DNA from: Epiperipatus broadwayi | Taxonomy: Eukaryota > Onychophora > Udeonychophora > Euonychophora > Peripatidae | Direction of reading: 5' to 3' | DNA: 64,000 nt | Assembly: GCA_028023455.1 (NCBI GenBank) | Contig: JAQFVV010012416.1 | Coordinates: 1,853,767-1,917,766 of the forward strand | Shown here: piece by piece, positions 22,588 through 32,929 of the stretch | How positions within the stretch are numbered: the first letter of the stretch is position 1 | How the letters are laid out: every line of letters starts with the position of its first letter | The notes under the pieces: generated by a model | Seen by the model: only the letters and a program-made list of their open reading frames with translations | Databases searched by the model: none | Told to the model about the DNA's origin: nothing | Position numbers and translations under genes: made by a program

Positions 22588-22920
22588 CGTATAAACTATA
22601 ATGTTCTTTACATTGAATCCATTCACCTTATATACTCTCCTTCTTTTCTTTTTAAAAGCTTTATTTTTTTTTCTTTTCAACTATATATATATATTCACAT
22701 CTGATAAGGGTATACACATTTTTTGTATATTAATTTTATTTGTAATAATATATATATGTAATTTTAAAGATCCTTGAAAATGACTACATAAAAAAAAGTG
22801 GTTGAAACGTTGGATATTAAAGATGTGATTATGTATATATGGTTGAAAATAGAAAAAAGTTTTAAAAAAAAGGAGAGTATATAAGGTGGATTGAATTCAA
22901 TGTAAAGAACGTTATAGGAA
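22588..22920. repeat. Palindromic repeat, arms over 50 bp
   Basis: The left arm contains AATGTTCTTTACATTGAATC and ATTCACCTTATATACTCTCC; the right arm contains GGAGAGTATATAAGGTGG and ATTCAATGTAAAGAACG. The centre has GGTTGAAACGTTGGAT, a motif that recurs in hairpin-forming repeats elsewhere in the window. Confidence 0.7.
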
Positions 22921-22924
22921 AAAA

Positions 22925-24755
22925 AAATTGATCAAGATACAGTAATTATAAAATATTGTTAAAATGAACCCACTCTAATCAGATATTTTATCACTTATAA
23001 AACTAGAGTTCTTGTCAGCAATTAGAATTTCAGTCTCTTTTAAATTCGCTCGATCTTACGGAGGTTTATATAAAATTTAACATGAAAAAATCTTTCTAGT
23101 TTCAGGTTGTAAGAAAAAAAATTAAGAAGACTAACTCATAAAAAATTTGAAAAAAAGGGAAGAAAATAATTGGGATATCAAATGATATAGATTTGGAGAA
23201 CAATAATAAAGATATGACTGAAAAATAAATTTAAAAGCAAGGAAGCGTTCACAAGAATAAATGATAATAGGAAAGAAAAAAGCATTCAATAAATCTCTAA
23301 ACAATTATAATTTTTCTATGCAATTTTCATATTGTTTTTATTCAATTCCTTAATCTTACAGTTTGACTGTTTCATAATCTTCTTAAGAACTATAAAATAC
23401 AATCATTACAATAACTTCATATATATATGCAAGGAACATACTTTTATGATTATTTATGCAATACCTTAATACATACACAACGTATATCATTTTTAATAAA
23501 AGTAAATTTATATATAAAATTGATATATATGTGTGAACATATATACTTAAACATTTACCTATACATTCTAATTTTAATAACCATATAAATAAGCTATATC
23601 GATCAAATATGTAGTTCTGAAAATGTGATCTTATTCATGTAGCAACTAAAATTCAAATGTGCATACCATAATAATAATTCACAATAAACTTTCAAATAAT
23701 GTTCACCTTTCCATATTTATGTCAATTTATCAGTTACCTAAATTATCCAACTATTTCATTGTTATATGTCAGATAAATCAAACACTGACATTCAAAAGTG
23801 GTAAAACCTTATATTAGCGGTGATCTTTGTAAAGTATTAATCAAGCCAGTTCAGGTTCAAATAATAATCAAGATATGTATATTCTAAAAATTTTAATAAG
23901 CATATAAATTACTGCTTCTAAATATGTATACTGAGAAAATAATTATTATTATTATGCTAAGCACATTCTAACACAGTTACTCCATGAAAAAAGAATATAT
24001 TCTTAGTGCTACATGTTTAGCAGATGTAGTTTATTTATATCTTATTAAGATTATTAGAATTTATATCTTGATTGGTATTTGAAAACATAATCTGGTTTGA
24101 TTAATATTTTATGAAGGTCACTACTAATATAAAAGTTTCACCCCTATCAAGTATTGATCAATGTTCAATTTGCTTGAATAAAAGCCCACTTTTTAACTGA
24201 CAACAAATTGACATTTATATAAAAAAAAGGTTTGGCATTATTTATGTTATTAAAACTGATTCTATAGGATATGACTCGTGTCTATTATTATGATATGCCC
24301 ATTGGACTTAATAGCTCTATGAGTAAGAATATATTCTCAGTACACATAATCAATATCCATGGTTTATTAAATGCTTATTAAAATTATTATAATTTACATT
24401 TTGTCTATTAATTGAAACTGCATGCAGGCTTGATTAATACTTTACAAAGATTATTGCTAAGTAAAGTTTCACCTCTTTTGAACGGCAAAGTTTTAATTTA
24501 TTTGCCATATAACAAAATGGTACTTGGTTGAAAAGAAATCATTTCATGTAATTGATATACATATGAGAAAGTGGATGTTATTAAAAAGTTTATTACAATA
24601 ATTATAAGTTCTGACTTGTGAATTATTATAGTATGTTCATTTGGATTTAATTGTTCTGGGAATATATGTAAACAGATACATACATTACTTATTTTATTTG
24701 ATGCAAAAAATATATAAAAAAATCAATGTAAAACATTTGTATTTGATAGTTCTAT
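22925..24755. other. AT-rich DNA without recognised gene
   Basis: About 1.8 kb with no coding, RNA or repeat-family signal recognised. Confidence 0.4.
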
Positions 24756-24771
24756 AGAAAACTTCTAAATA

Positions 24772-24867
24772 TCTTTTGTTATATATGTCAAAGCACTGAC
24801 TGGGAAGCAAACCCGGGCTGGCTGTTTGGAAGGCAGCTAGCTAACCACTAGGCCACCAATGTTTGCC
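24772..24867 (-). repeat. tRNA-derived SINE, minus strand
   Basis: Short-subfamily SINE (box A TGGCCTAGTGG) with exact flanking AACTTCTAAATA duplications at 24760-24771 and 24868-24879. Confidence 0.88.
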
Positions 24868-24879
24868 AACTTCTAAATA

Positions 24880-25017
24880 ATTTTAACTGTAAGATTAAGA
24901 AACTGAATAAAGCATTGTAAAGAGTATATAGATATGTAATTTTTTAGACCATCATTCAGCATAACGCAAAAAACAAAAACAAAAAAAAAGGGAATTGAAC
25001 ATTTTTTATAAAAAAAT
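24880..25017. other. AT-rich spacer
   Basis: Nothing recognised. Confidence 0.3.
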
Positions 25018-25031
25018 GTAGTTCTAAAATT

Positions 25032-25355
25032 TAGATGCTAGACAATTATGTTAAAACAATGCCAACGATCTCTTAGTCATTTTAGTTATCCTAATTGCCT
25101 TCGAGTTGAGAACTAAAAATGTACATTATTGGAAACATTTAAAAAAAATGAAAGAAGAGTGAATTGGGCATATAGTTAGAGAAAGAAAGCAATTAGAATG
25201 AAGTAATTGTAAAAAGAATGGAAAGTAAGAGGAAATTGATCTTAAGGTGGAAATTAGCTATGAGCTTTTAAAGAGCAGAACAAATGATGAAAACATTAAA
25301 AAAAAGTCTGGTCTGCTATTCATGGTAAATGAAAGATTACTATGATGATGATGAT
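25032..25355 (+). pseudogene. 5'-truncated LINE 3' end, probably RTE-type
   Basis: The segment is flanked by 14-bp duplications (GTAGTTCTAAAATT at 25018 and GCAGTTCTAAAATT at 25356) and ends in a GAT repeat, like the RTE copy at 3868. The plus strand keeps scraps of the ORF2 C-terminus (GHIVRERKQLE). It is heavily mutated. Confidence 0.65.
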
Positions 25356-25590
25356 GCAGTTCTAAAATTATATTAAGAAGATGGTAAGGTTTGGTTGCCT
25401 AATTACACTACCTGCTATTGACCAGAGAACTCAAAACTAGTGTAACATGCACTACCTTTCATTACAATTGTAACTGAAATACTTTCAAAAGAAGTTTAAA
25501 AGTAATAAAAATATAAAGACTACAAATAATCAATAAAAATTAAAGACATATAGCATATAACCTAATTTTTTAAGCTTGTAAATAAAAAAT

Positions 25591-25794
25591 AATGAGCTGT
25601 GCTAATTGCTTTAACAAGATTTATTGATAAATACCAGCAAGAGAAAGCATTTTAAAATCTCTATCTAGAAACTACACCCAAACCTCGGACCAATGGTTTC
25701 ATGCTTTGGCACTCTTCAGCGAGGCACTAGGATAGTTTTAGATATTGTTGGTATTTATCAATAAAGCTCGTTAGAGCAATTAGCTCATCTCATT
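25591..25794. repeat. H3 repeat with 45-bp inverted ends
   Basis: Left end 25591-25636 and right end 25749-25794 are inverted copies (AATGAGCTGTGCTAATTGCT, then TTATTGATAAATACCA). The space between is almost exactly the hammerhead described at 25670-25735. The organisation resembles a MITE in which the cargo is a ribozyme. Confidence 0.75.
25670..25735 (-). ncRNA. Hammerhead ribozyme motif, H3 family
   Basis: Minus strand: CTGAAGA (fits CUGANGA) at 25719 to 25713; stem II GTGC/GCAT around CAAA; GAAA at 25700 to 25697; stem III ACCA/TGGT; GTC cleavage triplet with the predicted cut 3' of position 25688. Stem I has CCTCG/CGAGG beside the core and an outer CTATCC/GGGTGTAG segment, separated by an internal loop. 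All core bases agree with the consensus. Confidence 0.8.
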
Positions 25795-25799
25795 ATTTT

Positions 25800-26300
25800 T
25801 TAATAACAATGTAGTTTCAAATAGCTTGAAGTTGCAACATAATATTAATCTTGTGAAACCTCGAGTTTAAGTGAATTCTCCCTTGTATAATTACTGCAGA
25901 GCCAGCTGAAATCATTTTAACCATTTACTTTCTAGATTCTGAGAATGGTTGCAATGATACATAATAAAATAATTATCAGATCTTTTTTAATAACTCTGTT
26001 TAATTTTAAAAGAGTAAACAAATATTTCATATACATATTTAAAAAAACTACCGGTATTTTTTAATGCAAATTTTTAAAACACTGAGTACTAAAAATTCCT
26101 CTGTCGAATCTGATTGCTGTGTATTCATTAATTTAAAACATCTATAGTTTTATTTAAGTTGCAATATAATTTGTCCCAGAAGTTTATTCATTGTCACATC
26201 TGTTTGTTCTAGCATAAATAAAAAATGTGAGCATTTAGATATAATTTATTCTAAATTTACAGTCTAGAGCAAAATTACTATGCAACATAATCACTTAAAT
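25800..26300. other. AT-rich DNA without recognised feature
   Basis: Nothing recognised. Confidence 0.4.
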
Positions 26301-26309
26301 AGAAAAAAT

Positions 26310-26570
26310 ATATAACACAAGTCAAAAATGTTATATAATGAGTGTTATATAACAAGTTTTTCAGAATATCCCTATCCTCAGACCTGTTTCTACCTCTCGC
26401 TGTCATCAGTGAGGTGCTAGGATATTAAAGCATTAGATTTAAAAAATATCAGATCAAGCCTAGCAGTTTATGACTTGATTTCTTTGCAATTATTGTTTTT
26501 GCTCTTAAGGTTTTGGCGATTTTATATAGCTAAAGTATTAATATATGGTGTGACTTTGTTTTAATCCTAC
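26310..26570. repeat. H3 repeat, partial copy
   Basis: Shares the GAATATCCCTATCCTCAGACC block and the surrounding sequence with 21421-21774. Its 3' part (26460-26560) is the reverse complement of sequence near 21660-21730. It contains the hammerhead at 26365-26426. Confidence 0.6.
26365..26426 (-). ncRNA. Hammerhead ribozyme motif, H3 family
   Basis: Minus strand: CTGATGA at 26409 to 26403, GAAA, then ACAGGTC with a GTC cleavage triplet. Stem I is strong: CCTCA/TGAGG next to the core and AATATCC/GGATATT outside an internal loop. Stem II is poor (AGC facing GGT), so the core is intact but the fold is weakened. Confidence 0.65.
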
Positions 26571-26574
26571 TAAA

Positions 26575-28055
26575 GATTATCTTCTAAAGTGTATGCAGAC
26601 TCATGCCGAGAATCGATAATTTAAATGTCAATTTTTTTTTTGTTTCTTCAATAACTATATAGAACTAATCATAATCAATTGCTAAAAAGGTCATGCTAAC
26701 AAAAAAAAAACAACAATTAAAACTGATAACAACAGTGACAACATCAGGTACAAAAATAAACGGGATTATTTCTTTCCTTATATAATTTAATTGAAGCTAA
26801 GTAAATCAATCCATTACTGAAAATAAACACAAGAGCTCTATAAGAAATAATTAAAAAAATAATTCTATTAAAGCAACTATTAAATTTAAACGATTTAGGC
26901 ATCTAAAGTTGTAAGTTCTTTAAAATGAACATTGGTGTCTGGACTAATCCATAAGTACCAATAATAATATTGTTGCCTACTGCATTATTTTTTCTGACTA
27001 CATTGTTATCATCATCTTTTCACTTTATTATTAATATTTATGACTAAATTAATCATTGTTATTCTTCCTTTCATTCCGACTACATTTTTTCTCCATATTG
27101 CTTTCAGTAATATAGGTTAGTACAGGGCTGTTTACTGTGAACTACTCATGACGTCATTCATTTATCTGCATTAACTGTGATAATACGTCTTTGTGCAGCC
27201 ACATATTCCTTTAATTATTCATACATCATTTTTGTTTTGGACCAAACTTTTTTTGCTTTCTTTGTGTAATAACTTATCATTTTATTCTTTTAAAACAAAG
27301 GGTAGCTAATGATATCAAAAGAGGCTTTACTGATAATCACAAATGTCAATAAAAATCCAAGTCTTAATCTAAATAAGTGGAAGTAGAATGTTAATCCTTA
27401 CCTTCATTATCTATTTGCTTTTGTGTGTGTTATTAGCGAATTCAATTAATATATATGTGCCAAAACATATCTATATAAACCGCTTAACATACACAAACAT
27501 TATAAAACGCTCAAATGTATGACTGTGTACATATAAATGAAGTGACACGTGAGAAACGAATAAGTGAAAATTTTCACACATTCCAACAATTAACTATTAT
27601 ACATTTTCTCTCAGGGAAAGATTGCTGATGACATCATGGTCTTCTTTTTTTTTTTATTATAAAGAATTAAATAGATATAACTGGGGAGAATTTTGTCACT
27701 AATGACAGTTATCTTCGCTTTTATATTTAGTCTCTTTTTTTTTTTTACCGTTTCAAATATGATTTATATTCTCGTTTGGCAGCTTTACCTTATCATAATA
27801 ATTTAGATATATAAAATGTTAATTTTGACATCGTAAATTTATACTTAAAAATAAAAACATTAAATCTTTTTTTTTTTTAATTGAAAATGTACTAAAATAA
27901 CGGGGTATTCAAAAACAACAATAGCAAAAAAATATGCTGATTTTATAAAGGATCTTTCGTAATTATAAAATATCTAATATTGTAAAATAAAATAAAAAAA
28001 TATGCAAAAAAAAAAAAGTACTTATTTCAAACTAATAATTTTCGAACAGATTTTG
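26575..28055. other. AT-rich DNA without recognised gene
   Basis: No coding or repeat family recognised across about 1.5 kb. Confidence 0.4.
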
Positions 28056-28059
28056 AAAA

Positions 28060-28200
28060 ATATCACATGATCACCATTTTCTATATGCTTGCTCATAATT
28101 GTTATTGAACAGGCAAAACTCTCCATCTGGCAACCATTGATTACTCTGGCTTGCACTGAGTGGCAGTACTGTATGGAGAGTTTTGCCTGTTTAATCTTGA
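28060..28200. repeat. H2 repeat, palindrome with hammerhead deleted
   Basis: AACAGGCAAAACTCTCCAT and its complement flank an ATTGATTACTCTGGCTTGCA core. This is the outer part of the H2 palindrome with the central hammerhead region missing. Confidence 0.7.
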
Positions 28201-28371
28201 AAAGTAATGAAGTTGTTAATAGCTTGGGAGGTCAAGTGACATTCAACTGTCAATCTGGGAATTTTTAGTCTGGAGTCTACCAGTCTAATTCATGGTACAT
28301 AATTTCAGATGATATTCGAGAACCAGGAATGACAAAATGATATTTTTTTTAATTAAACTTTTTTATATATA

Positions 28372-28470
28372 TATTTTTCCATATATCATAGCATCGGCCG
28401 GGAGGCGAACCCAACAACCGTCTGCAACCAACTACTTGCTTGCAAGGCGGCTGCGATGACCTCTCGGATA
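28372..28470 (-). repeat. tRNA-derived SINE, minus strand, head truncated
   Basis: ATCATAGCATCGGCCGGGAGG, then the box B complement and the TTGCAAGCAAGTAG-type insert. It ends within box A. Confidence 0.8.
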
Positions 28471-28693
28471 TTTGATACAAGGGCTTTTAGCTCTTTAATC
28501 TATTACTTTATCACTGTGTTAAATGTTTATTGTTCAGGTCTTGTGACATTTGAGGACCTAAAATAACAGGTTGAGCTTCAATCCAGGAACTTATACTGCA
28601 CATGAGCAAATTTCTTTAAAATAATTTAATATGACAGTATTAACTCAAAATTGTGGATTACTAAAAATCTTTTTTAAAAAGAGAGGTCATTGT

Positions 28694-28796
28694 CTTGCAT
28701 TGGTGGTCAAGAGGTCAGCGTGACTGCCTTGCACTTGCAGGCAGTTGCCCGGGTTGCGGGTTCGCGTCCCGGCCCATGCTATGACTTTTTTTTTTT
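28694..28796 (+). repeat. tRNA-derived SINE, plus strand
   Basis: Box A TGGTCAAGAGG, the TTGCACTTGCAGGC insert, box B GGTTCGCGTCC, then CATGCTATGAC. The flanks are an 18-bp duplication with one mismatch (AAAAAGAGAGGTCATTGT and AAAAAGAGAGATCATTGT). Confidence 0.9.
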
Positions 28797-28844
28797 AAAA
28801 AGAGAGATCATTGTGTATACTTATAAAATTACTTTCATTGAATA

Positions 28845-28950
28845 CTCTAGCTTGTACTGATTGGCACTACTATATGGAGAGTTTAGCCTCTGGGTAAACA
28901 ACTTATGTAAGTATAAAAAATAGTGATCATATGATGCTTAGTGGTTTAAT
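28845..28950 (+). repeat. H2 repeat, 3' fragment
   Basis: ACTATATGGAGAGTTTAGCC, then the GTGATCATATGATGCTTAG block that ends H2 copies. No hammerhead. Confidence 0.65.
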
Positions 28951-29384
28951 ACTTTTAAAATTATGGGATGAGAAAATATATAATAAGACTGATTTGTTTA
29001 AGTAATGTGTTGGGTAAAGGAACATAGATAATTAGAAAGGATTAAAAAAACAAAGTTCAGAAATTTGATTTAGAAGAGAAAATAAATATATAAATTTTTC
29101 ATACACCATTTTCTCTAAAAATTAATGTTTTTTGTTTTTTTTTTTGGAATAGAGTTTGCTCCATTTGAAATTAACAATTTATGATATTTTGTGGATATTT
29201 GGCTCTTTGTTGCAGTTACATATATGCTGCCTTGAAAAAGTAATTAATGAGTGACTTAATTACCAAATGACTAACTTTTTATTGATTGTAACAAATTTGT
29301 AAAAACACAAAAGCAACATTTTTGTCTCACAAATTTACTTCATTAGCATTCCCTTGTCACTATTTTTGTAATAAGTATTTCCTG

Positions 29385-29665
29385 TATTAAACCACTAAAC
29401 ATCACATGATCACCATTTCTTATGCTTGCTTATAACTGTTATCAAACCAGGCAAAACTCTCCATACAGTAGTGCATTAGATCTTAAGGTCTAGGTGCAAT
29501 GCTTTCAGATCCAAGGTTCCTCACTGATGAAAGCTACAAGCTAGAAACTAGTCTGGGGATATTGGATGAGTAGGCACTAGATAGGAATTTTATGTACAAG
29601 CCATCTGGCATCCATTGATTATTCTGGCTTGCATGGAGTAGCACTACTGGATGGAGAGTTTTGCT
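29385..29665 (+). repeat. H2 hammerhead repeat
   Basis: Starts with the inverted outer block (CACTAAACATCACATGATC, then GGCAAAACTCTCCATACAG), continues with GATCTTAAGGTCTAGGTGC, the hammerhead, GGCATCCATTGATTATTCTG, and closes with GGATGGAGAGTTTTGC. It is the best-preserved H2 ribozyme copy in the window. Confidence 0.8.
29508..29567 (+). ncRNA. Hammerhead ribozyme, best H2 copy
   Basis: CTGATGA at 29524-29530; stem II AGCT/AGCT (29532-29535 with 29539-29542); GAAA at 29544-29547; stem III within ACTAGT; GTC cleavage triplet with the cut predicted after 29553. Stem I is extensive: CCTCA/TGGGG beside the core and ATCCAA/TTGGAT (29509-29514 with 29562-29567), with an internal loop between. The only departure from the consensus is A29531 facing A29543, where G-C is usual. 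Confidence 0.82.
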
Positions 29666-29669
29666 TATT

Positions 29670-30025
29670 TTATTTCCTGTATTGTAATAATATTTCTAGA
29701 TTCTATATTATTCTGAATACATTACTTCTTGCTTAGGTAAATTATTCTTTTATTTATCAAAGTTTCTATCTTCGTCACCTTGAATTACTGTTTATATTTC
29801 TTGATAGTAAACATTATTGTATTATATTTATGTTTGATGAATTGTTTTACTTCTATGGTCATTAATTTATCTGTTTTGAAGAACTGTAACTTTGTATATT
29901 TATGTTCTGATAACTTCTTTGCTATATCTATTAGAAATGGTTATAGGATTCCTAGTATATCATGATAATATTCATTGTACTGATACAGGAAGACTGATAT
30001 TTATTGTAGATGTAGCTTATAAGCC
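29670..30025. other. AT-rich DNA without recognised feature
   Basis: The ORF at 29780-29965 is compositional; nothing recognised. Confidence 0.4.
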
Positions 30026-30029
30026 AATA

Positions 30030-30380
30030 AACATCACATGACTACCTCCTCTTATGCTTGTGTATAACTGTTGTTAAAACAGGCAAAACTCACTATATAT
30101 ATATTGCCACACACAGCAAGCTAGAGCAATCAATGGATGCCAGAAGGCTTGTGAATAAAATCCCCATCTAGTGCCTATTAATCCAATATCCCCAGACTAG
30201 TTTCTCAGATCCAAGGCTCCTCACTAATAAAGGCCATAAGCCAGAAACTAGTCTGGGGATATTGGATGGGTAGGCGCTAGATGGGGATTTTATGCACAAA
30301 CCTTCTGGCATCCATTGATTACTCTAGCTTGCTGGGTGTGGCAATATATATATAGTGAGTTTTGCCTGTTTTAAATGTAG
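30030..30380. repeat. H2 repeat, long near-perfect palindrome
   Basis: The arms run about 120-150 bp from AACAGGCAAAACTCACTATA on the left to its complement near 30345-30370. The left arm is truncated at ACTAGTTTCT; the right arm carries a damaged hammerhead core (CTAATAA for CTGATGA, near 30224) with intact GAAA and CTAGTC. Both catalytic G positions are lost. Confidence 0.8.
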
Positions 30381-30612
30381 CTTATGTTTCCACTAATACC
30401 AAACTTCATCAAGAGCTCAAAATATTTAATATGTTTAAGCAAGAATGTTCTATAAATTTAATTAATGCATGTTTAAAATGTTTACAATATTAGTTCTACT
30501 GTAAGAATTAGTATTTTATCTGTTACTAACTTGCCTCATTATTTCATATAATAAACACAAAAACTTAAAATTGAAGTTAAAAAAGAGAAGTTATAAATAA
30601 ATATAATAATAA

Positions 30613-30651
30613 GCTGAACGTTTTCGAGGATCCATGCCTCATAATCATAGC
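30613..30651 (-). ncRNA. Hammerhead-like motif in PLE-3 3' region
   Basis: Minus strand: GCT, ATGATTAT, stem GAGG/CCTC, GAAA, palindromic AACGTT, C, then AGC closing on GCT. Same architecture and same A/U at the C3/G8 positions as the PLE-1 motif. Located 55 nt past the PLE-3 stop. Confidence 0.55.
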
Positions 30652-30705
30652 TTTCTTAAAAATACATAATAAAATATATACAAAGATATATAAAATTAGC
30701 ACGTG

Positions 30706-30792
30706 TTACGTGGACCATTTCTTTGATATATCAAAGCAAGTGTCTTTTCTATTTATAGCATTAATATTTCCATTAATATAGAATACTTCTTT
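30706..30792 (-). pseudogene. PLE C-terminal fragment (PLE-3)
   Basis: 29 codons on the minus strand reading KEVFYINGNINAINRKDT, then CFDISKKWST and a stop. This matches the last part of PLE-1 (REAYFIAANPSAINRREA... HKWST). The rest of the ORF is absent. Confidence 0.75.
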
Positions 30793-30799
30793 TTTTTTT

Positions 30800-31200
30800 C
30801 ATATAATGTATTTTATTTTAAGTTTTTAATTGTAATATTTTGAACTCCTTTCTCTAGATTTTTTTTTTTTTGTTATATTAGTTGTTTGTTGTTTCTAATA
30901 AATAAATATTTATATTAACATGCTAACTGTCAAATATGAAATATCAAATGGCAAGCATTGTGTAACAGTAGTAAAGTCCATGGATGAATTGATATTATAT
31001 GGTAATACTTTAGCTGACATCAGTTTTCTATTCACAATATATTTTTATGAAGAAATTAAATCAAATTCTTCCTAATCATATGCATTATTATGATTTTATA
31101 TTAAAATTTTGTTTTCACTAATAAATCAAATAGATTAATTTTAAAAGATGGTAGCGGCTTCTCACATCAGATTGCAAAGCTTACAAGGAAAAAAAAACAC
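30800..31200. other. AT-rich DNA without recognised feature
   Basis: Nothing recognised. Confidence 0.4.
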
Positions 31201-31204
31201 ATAT

Positions 31205-31690
31205 GGGCAGATTCCATAAATGTATATACTAATGATGGAAAAATAGTATGAGCAAAAGTGAATATCATTATGTGATAATATATTGGACTATTTCCATCAT
31301 CTATCATTTAATGCTGAATATGTAGAAAATTTTAAACTTTTCTAAATATAACTGTTAATAAATAACACACAAGCACAACACAGATTAGTAGATTACATAA
31401 TGTTTTGAGTGGTATCACTCTCCATTCTTCTTCAGATGTTGCTAGCCTGATCAATCTACTAACCTATGCTAGCAGCAACACCTGAAAGAGCTGAGCGTAA
31501 TATCACTTGAAACAATATTTAATCTACTAAACTGTGTTGTCTTTATGTGCTATTACTAAAAATTGTTTATATTTGGAAAAGTTTAAAAAAGTTTAAAATT
31601 TGGTAGACATTCAACGTTTAATGAAATGACGGAAATAGTCCAATGTGTTATTTCACATAATTGTATTCATTTTCACAGATGGGCAGACTT
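31205..31690. repeat. Large palindrome, arms about 220 bp
   Basis: The left arm (31205-31455) is mirrored by the right arm (31456-31690). Mirrored blocks include GGACTATTTCCATCAT with ATGACGGAAATAGTCC, and ATTAGTAGATTACATAATG with its right-arm counterpart. Near the centre each arm has a GCAACA-CTGAA block followed by TTGAAAC-like sequence that can form a hairpin. The same block occurs downstream of the tRNA-like head at 43605. Confidence 0.75.
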
Positions 31691-31859
31691 TAATATCAAT
31701 AATACACTTTAATAAAGAAATTAAATGTAATCTTAAAGTGTGTAAAAATTGCAATTTCCACTAATATCTAAATGACTCTACATTAAAAGTTTATCTTCAA
31801 TAACAAATTATACAGATAAAATAAATTGTATAGATAATAGTCAATTACTCAAAAAATAC

Positions 31860-32545
31860 AAAAGATGGTACCTAGAACAAAAATTTTTTGACTTTACCAT
31901 CAAATTGAATCTAAATGTATTACCAACAGCACATTTTATTCGCTACAGAGGATTCTACCTAAATGTCAATCCACTGTGTGCTATGTGTCACAGGGAAGAA
32001 GAAACACACGAGCATCTACTGTATAACTGTAGAGGCTTAGAGAATGTTAGACAACTGATGTTGAACAATTATAGAAGAAGTGAAATCACAATTGAAAAAA
32101 TCTGGAAACATTCAAGCAAAACAAAATATCAAAAATACGTGTAGCCACTTTCAGCATAGGCCTTATGGTGCACCAGATGCATTTTCACCATAAGAAACAA
32201 TCCAAGGAGACACCCTAACACATATCATAACAAGCTAGAAAAACTTAAAAAAAGAGACAATCTTCTTGCACCACTGGACATTTTTGCCGCCACTTGGTCA
32301 CTCTTTAAAATAAGAGCAGTATTATAATTGATACAAGAAAACATAACATCTGGAAAAATCAAAAACTGGAACAAACTAACAATAAGAACTTAAAGTTTAA
32401 AACTATAACAGTTACCAAAGACTCTAATTATAAAACAAATTATTTTTGTTCATGTATTTGATAGTGTATCTTTGTATATATAGTTAATACAATGTACAAC
32501 CTGAGATAATGTAACCAATTATTGTCTAATAAAGTTTCCTTTGAA
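31860..32545 (+). pseudogene. LINE 3' end with zinc-knuckle-like C-terminus
   Basis: The plus-strand frame at 31905-32144 reads PTAHFIRYRGFYLNVNPLCA, then MCHREEETHEHLLYNCRGL. This is the C-x2-C...H...C motif that closes the ORF2 protein of several LINE clades (RT C-terminal region). The frame ends at 32144, but related peptide continues past the stop (LEKLKKRDNLLAPLDIFAAT) up to about 32330. An AATAAAG near 32528 probably marks the 3' end. The copy is 5'-truncated and mutated. Confidence 0.7.
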
Positions 32546-32681
32546 ACATAAATTGTATGAAGTAATGGTTTTAAATAAAAAAATTGCTAAATTATTATAT
32601 CAGCCATGATTAAAAGAAAACAAAAACATGATCAGCTTAATAATCACAACAGATTTTTTAGCTATAAGCAGTGTGAAAATT

Positions 32682-32918
32682 ATATATATATTGCTTATAG
32701 CACTTCTTTCATATACACTTCAATGCAAACAAATTTTCTTAAAAACTTCTTTATTTTCCTTACAGTTTCGACTGTCCAGCAGTCTTCATCAGAGCTACAA
32801 TATTTGAATAATATAAATACATAACCATCTTTTCATATATATATAATATAAAAAAGTTTTTAAGAAAATTTGTTTGCATTAAAGTGTATATGAAAGAAGT
32901 GTTATAAGCAATATATAT
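32682..32918. repeat. Fold-back element with 62-bp inverted arms and ribozyme-like centre
   Basis: Arms 32682-32748 and 32854-32918 are inverted copies (TTGCTTATAGCACTTCTTTC, then GCAAACAAATTTTCTTAAAA). Between the arms, on the minus strand, are CTGATGA (32792 to 32786), a five-pair stem GACTG/CAGTC and GAAA (32769 to 32766). Convincing stems I and III are lacking, so this is only hammerhead-like. Confidence 0.7.
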
Positions 32919-32929
32919 ATATATATATG

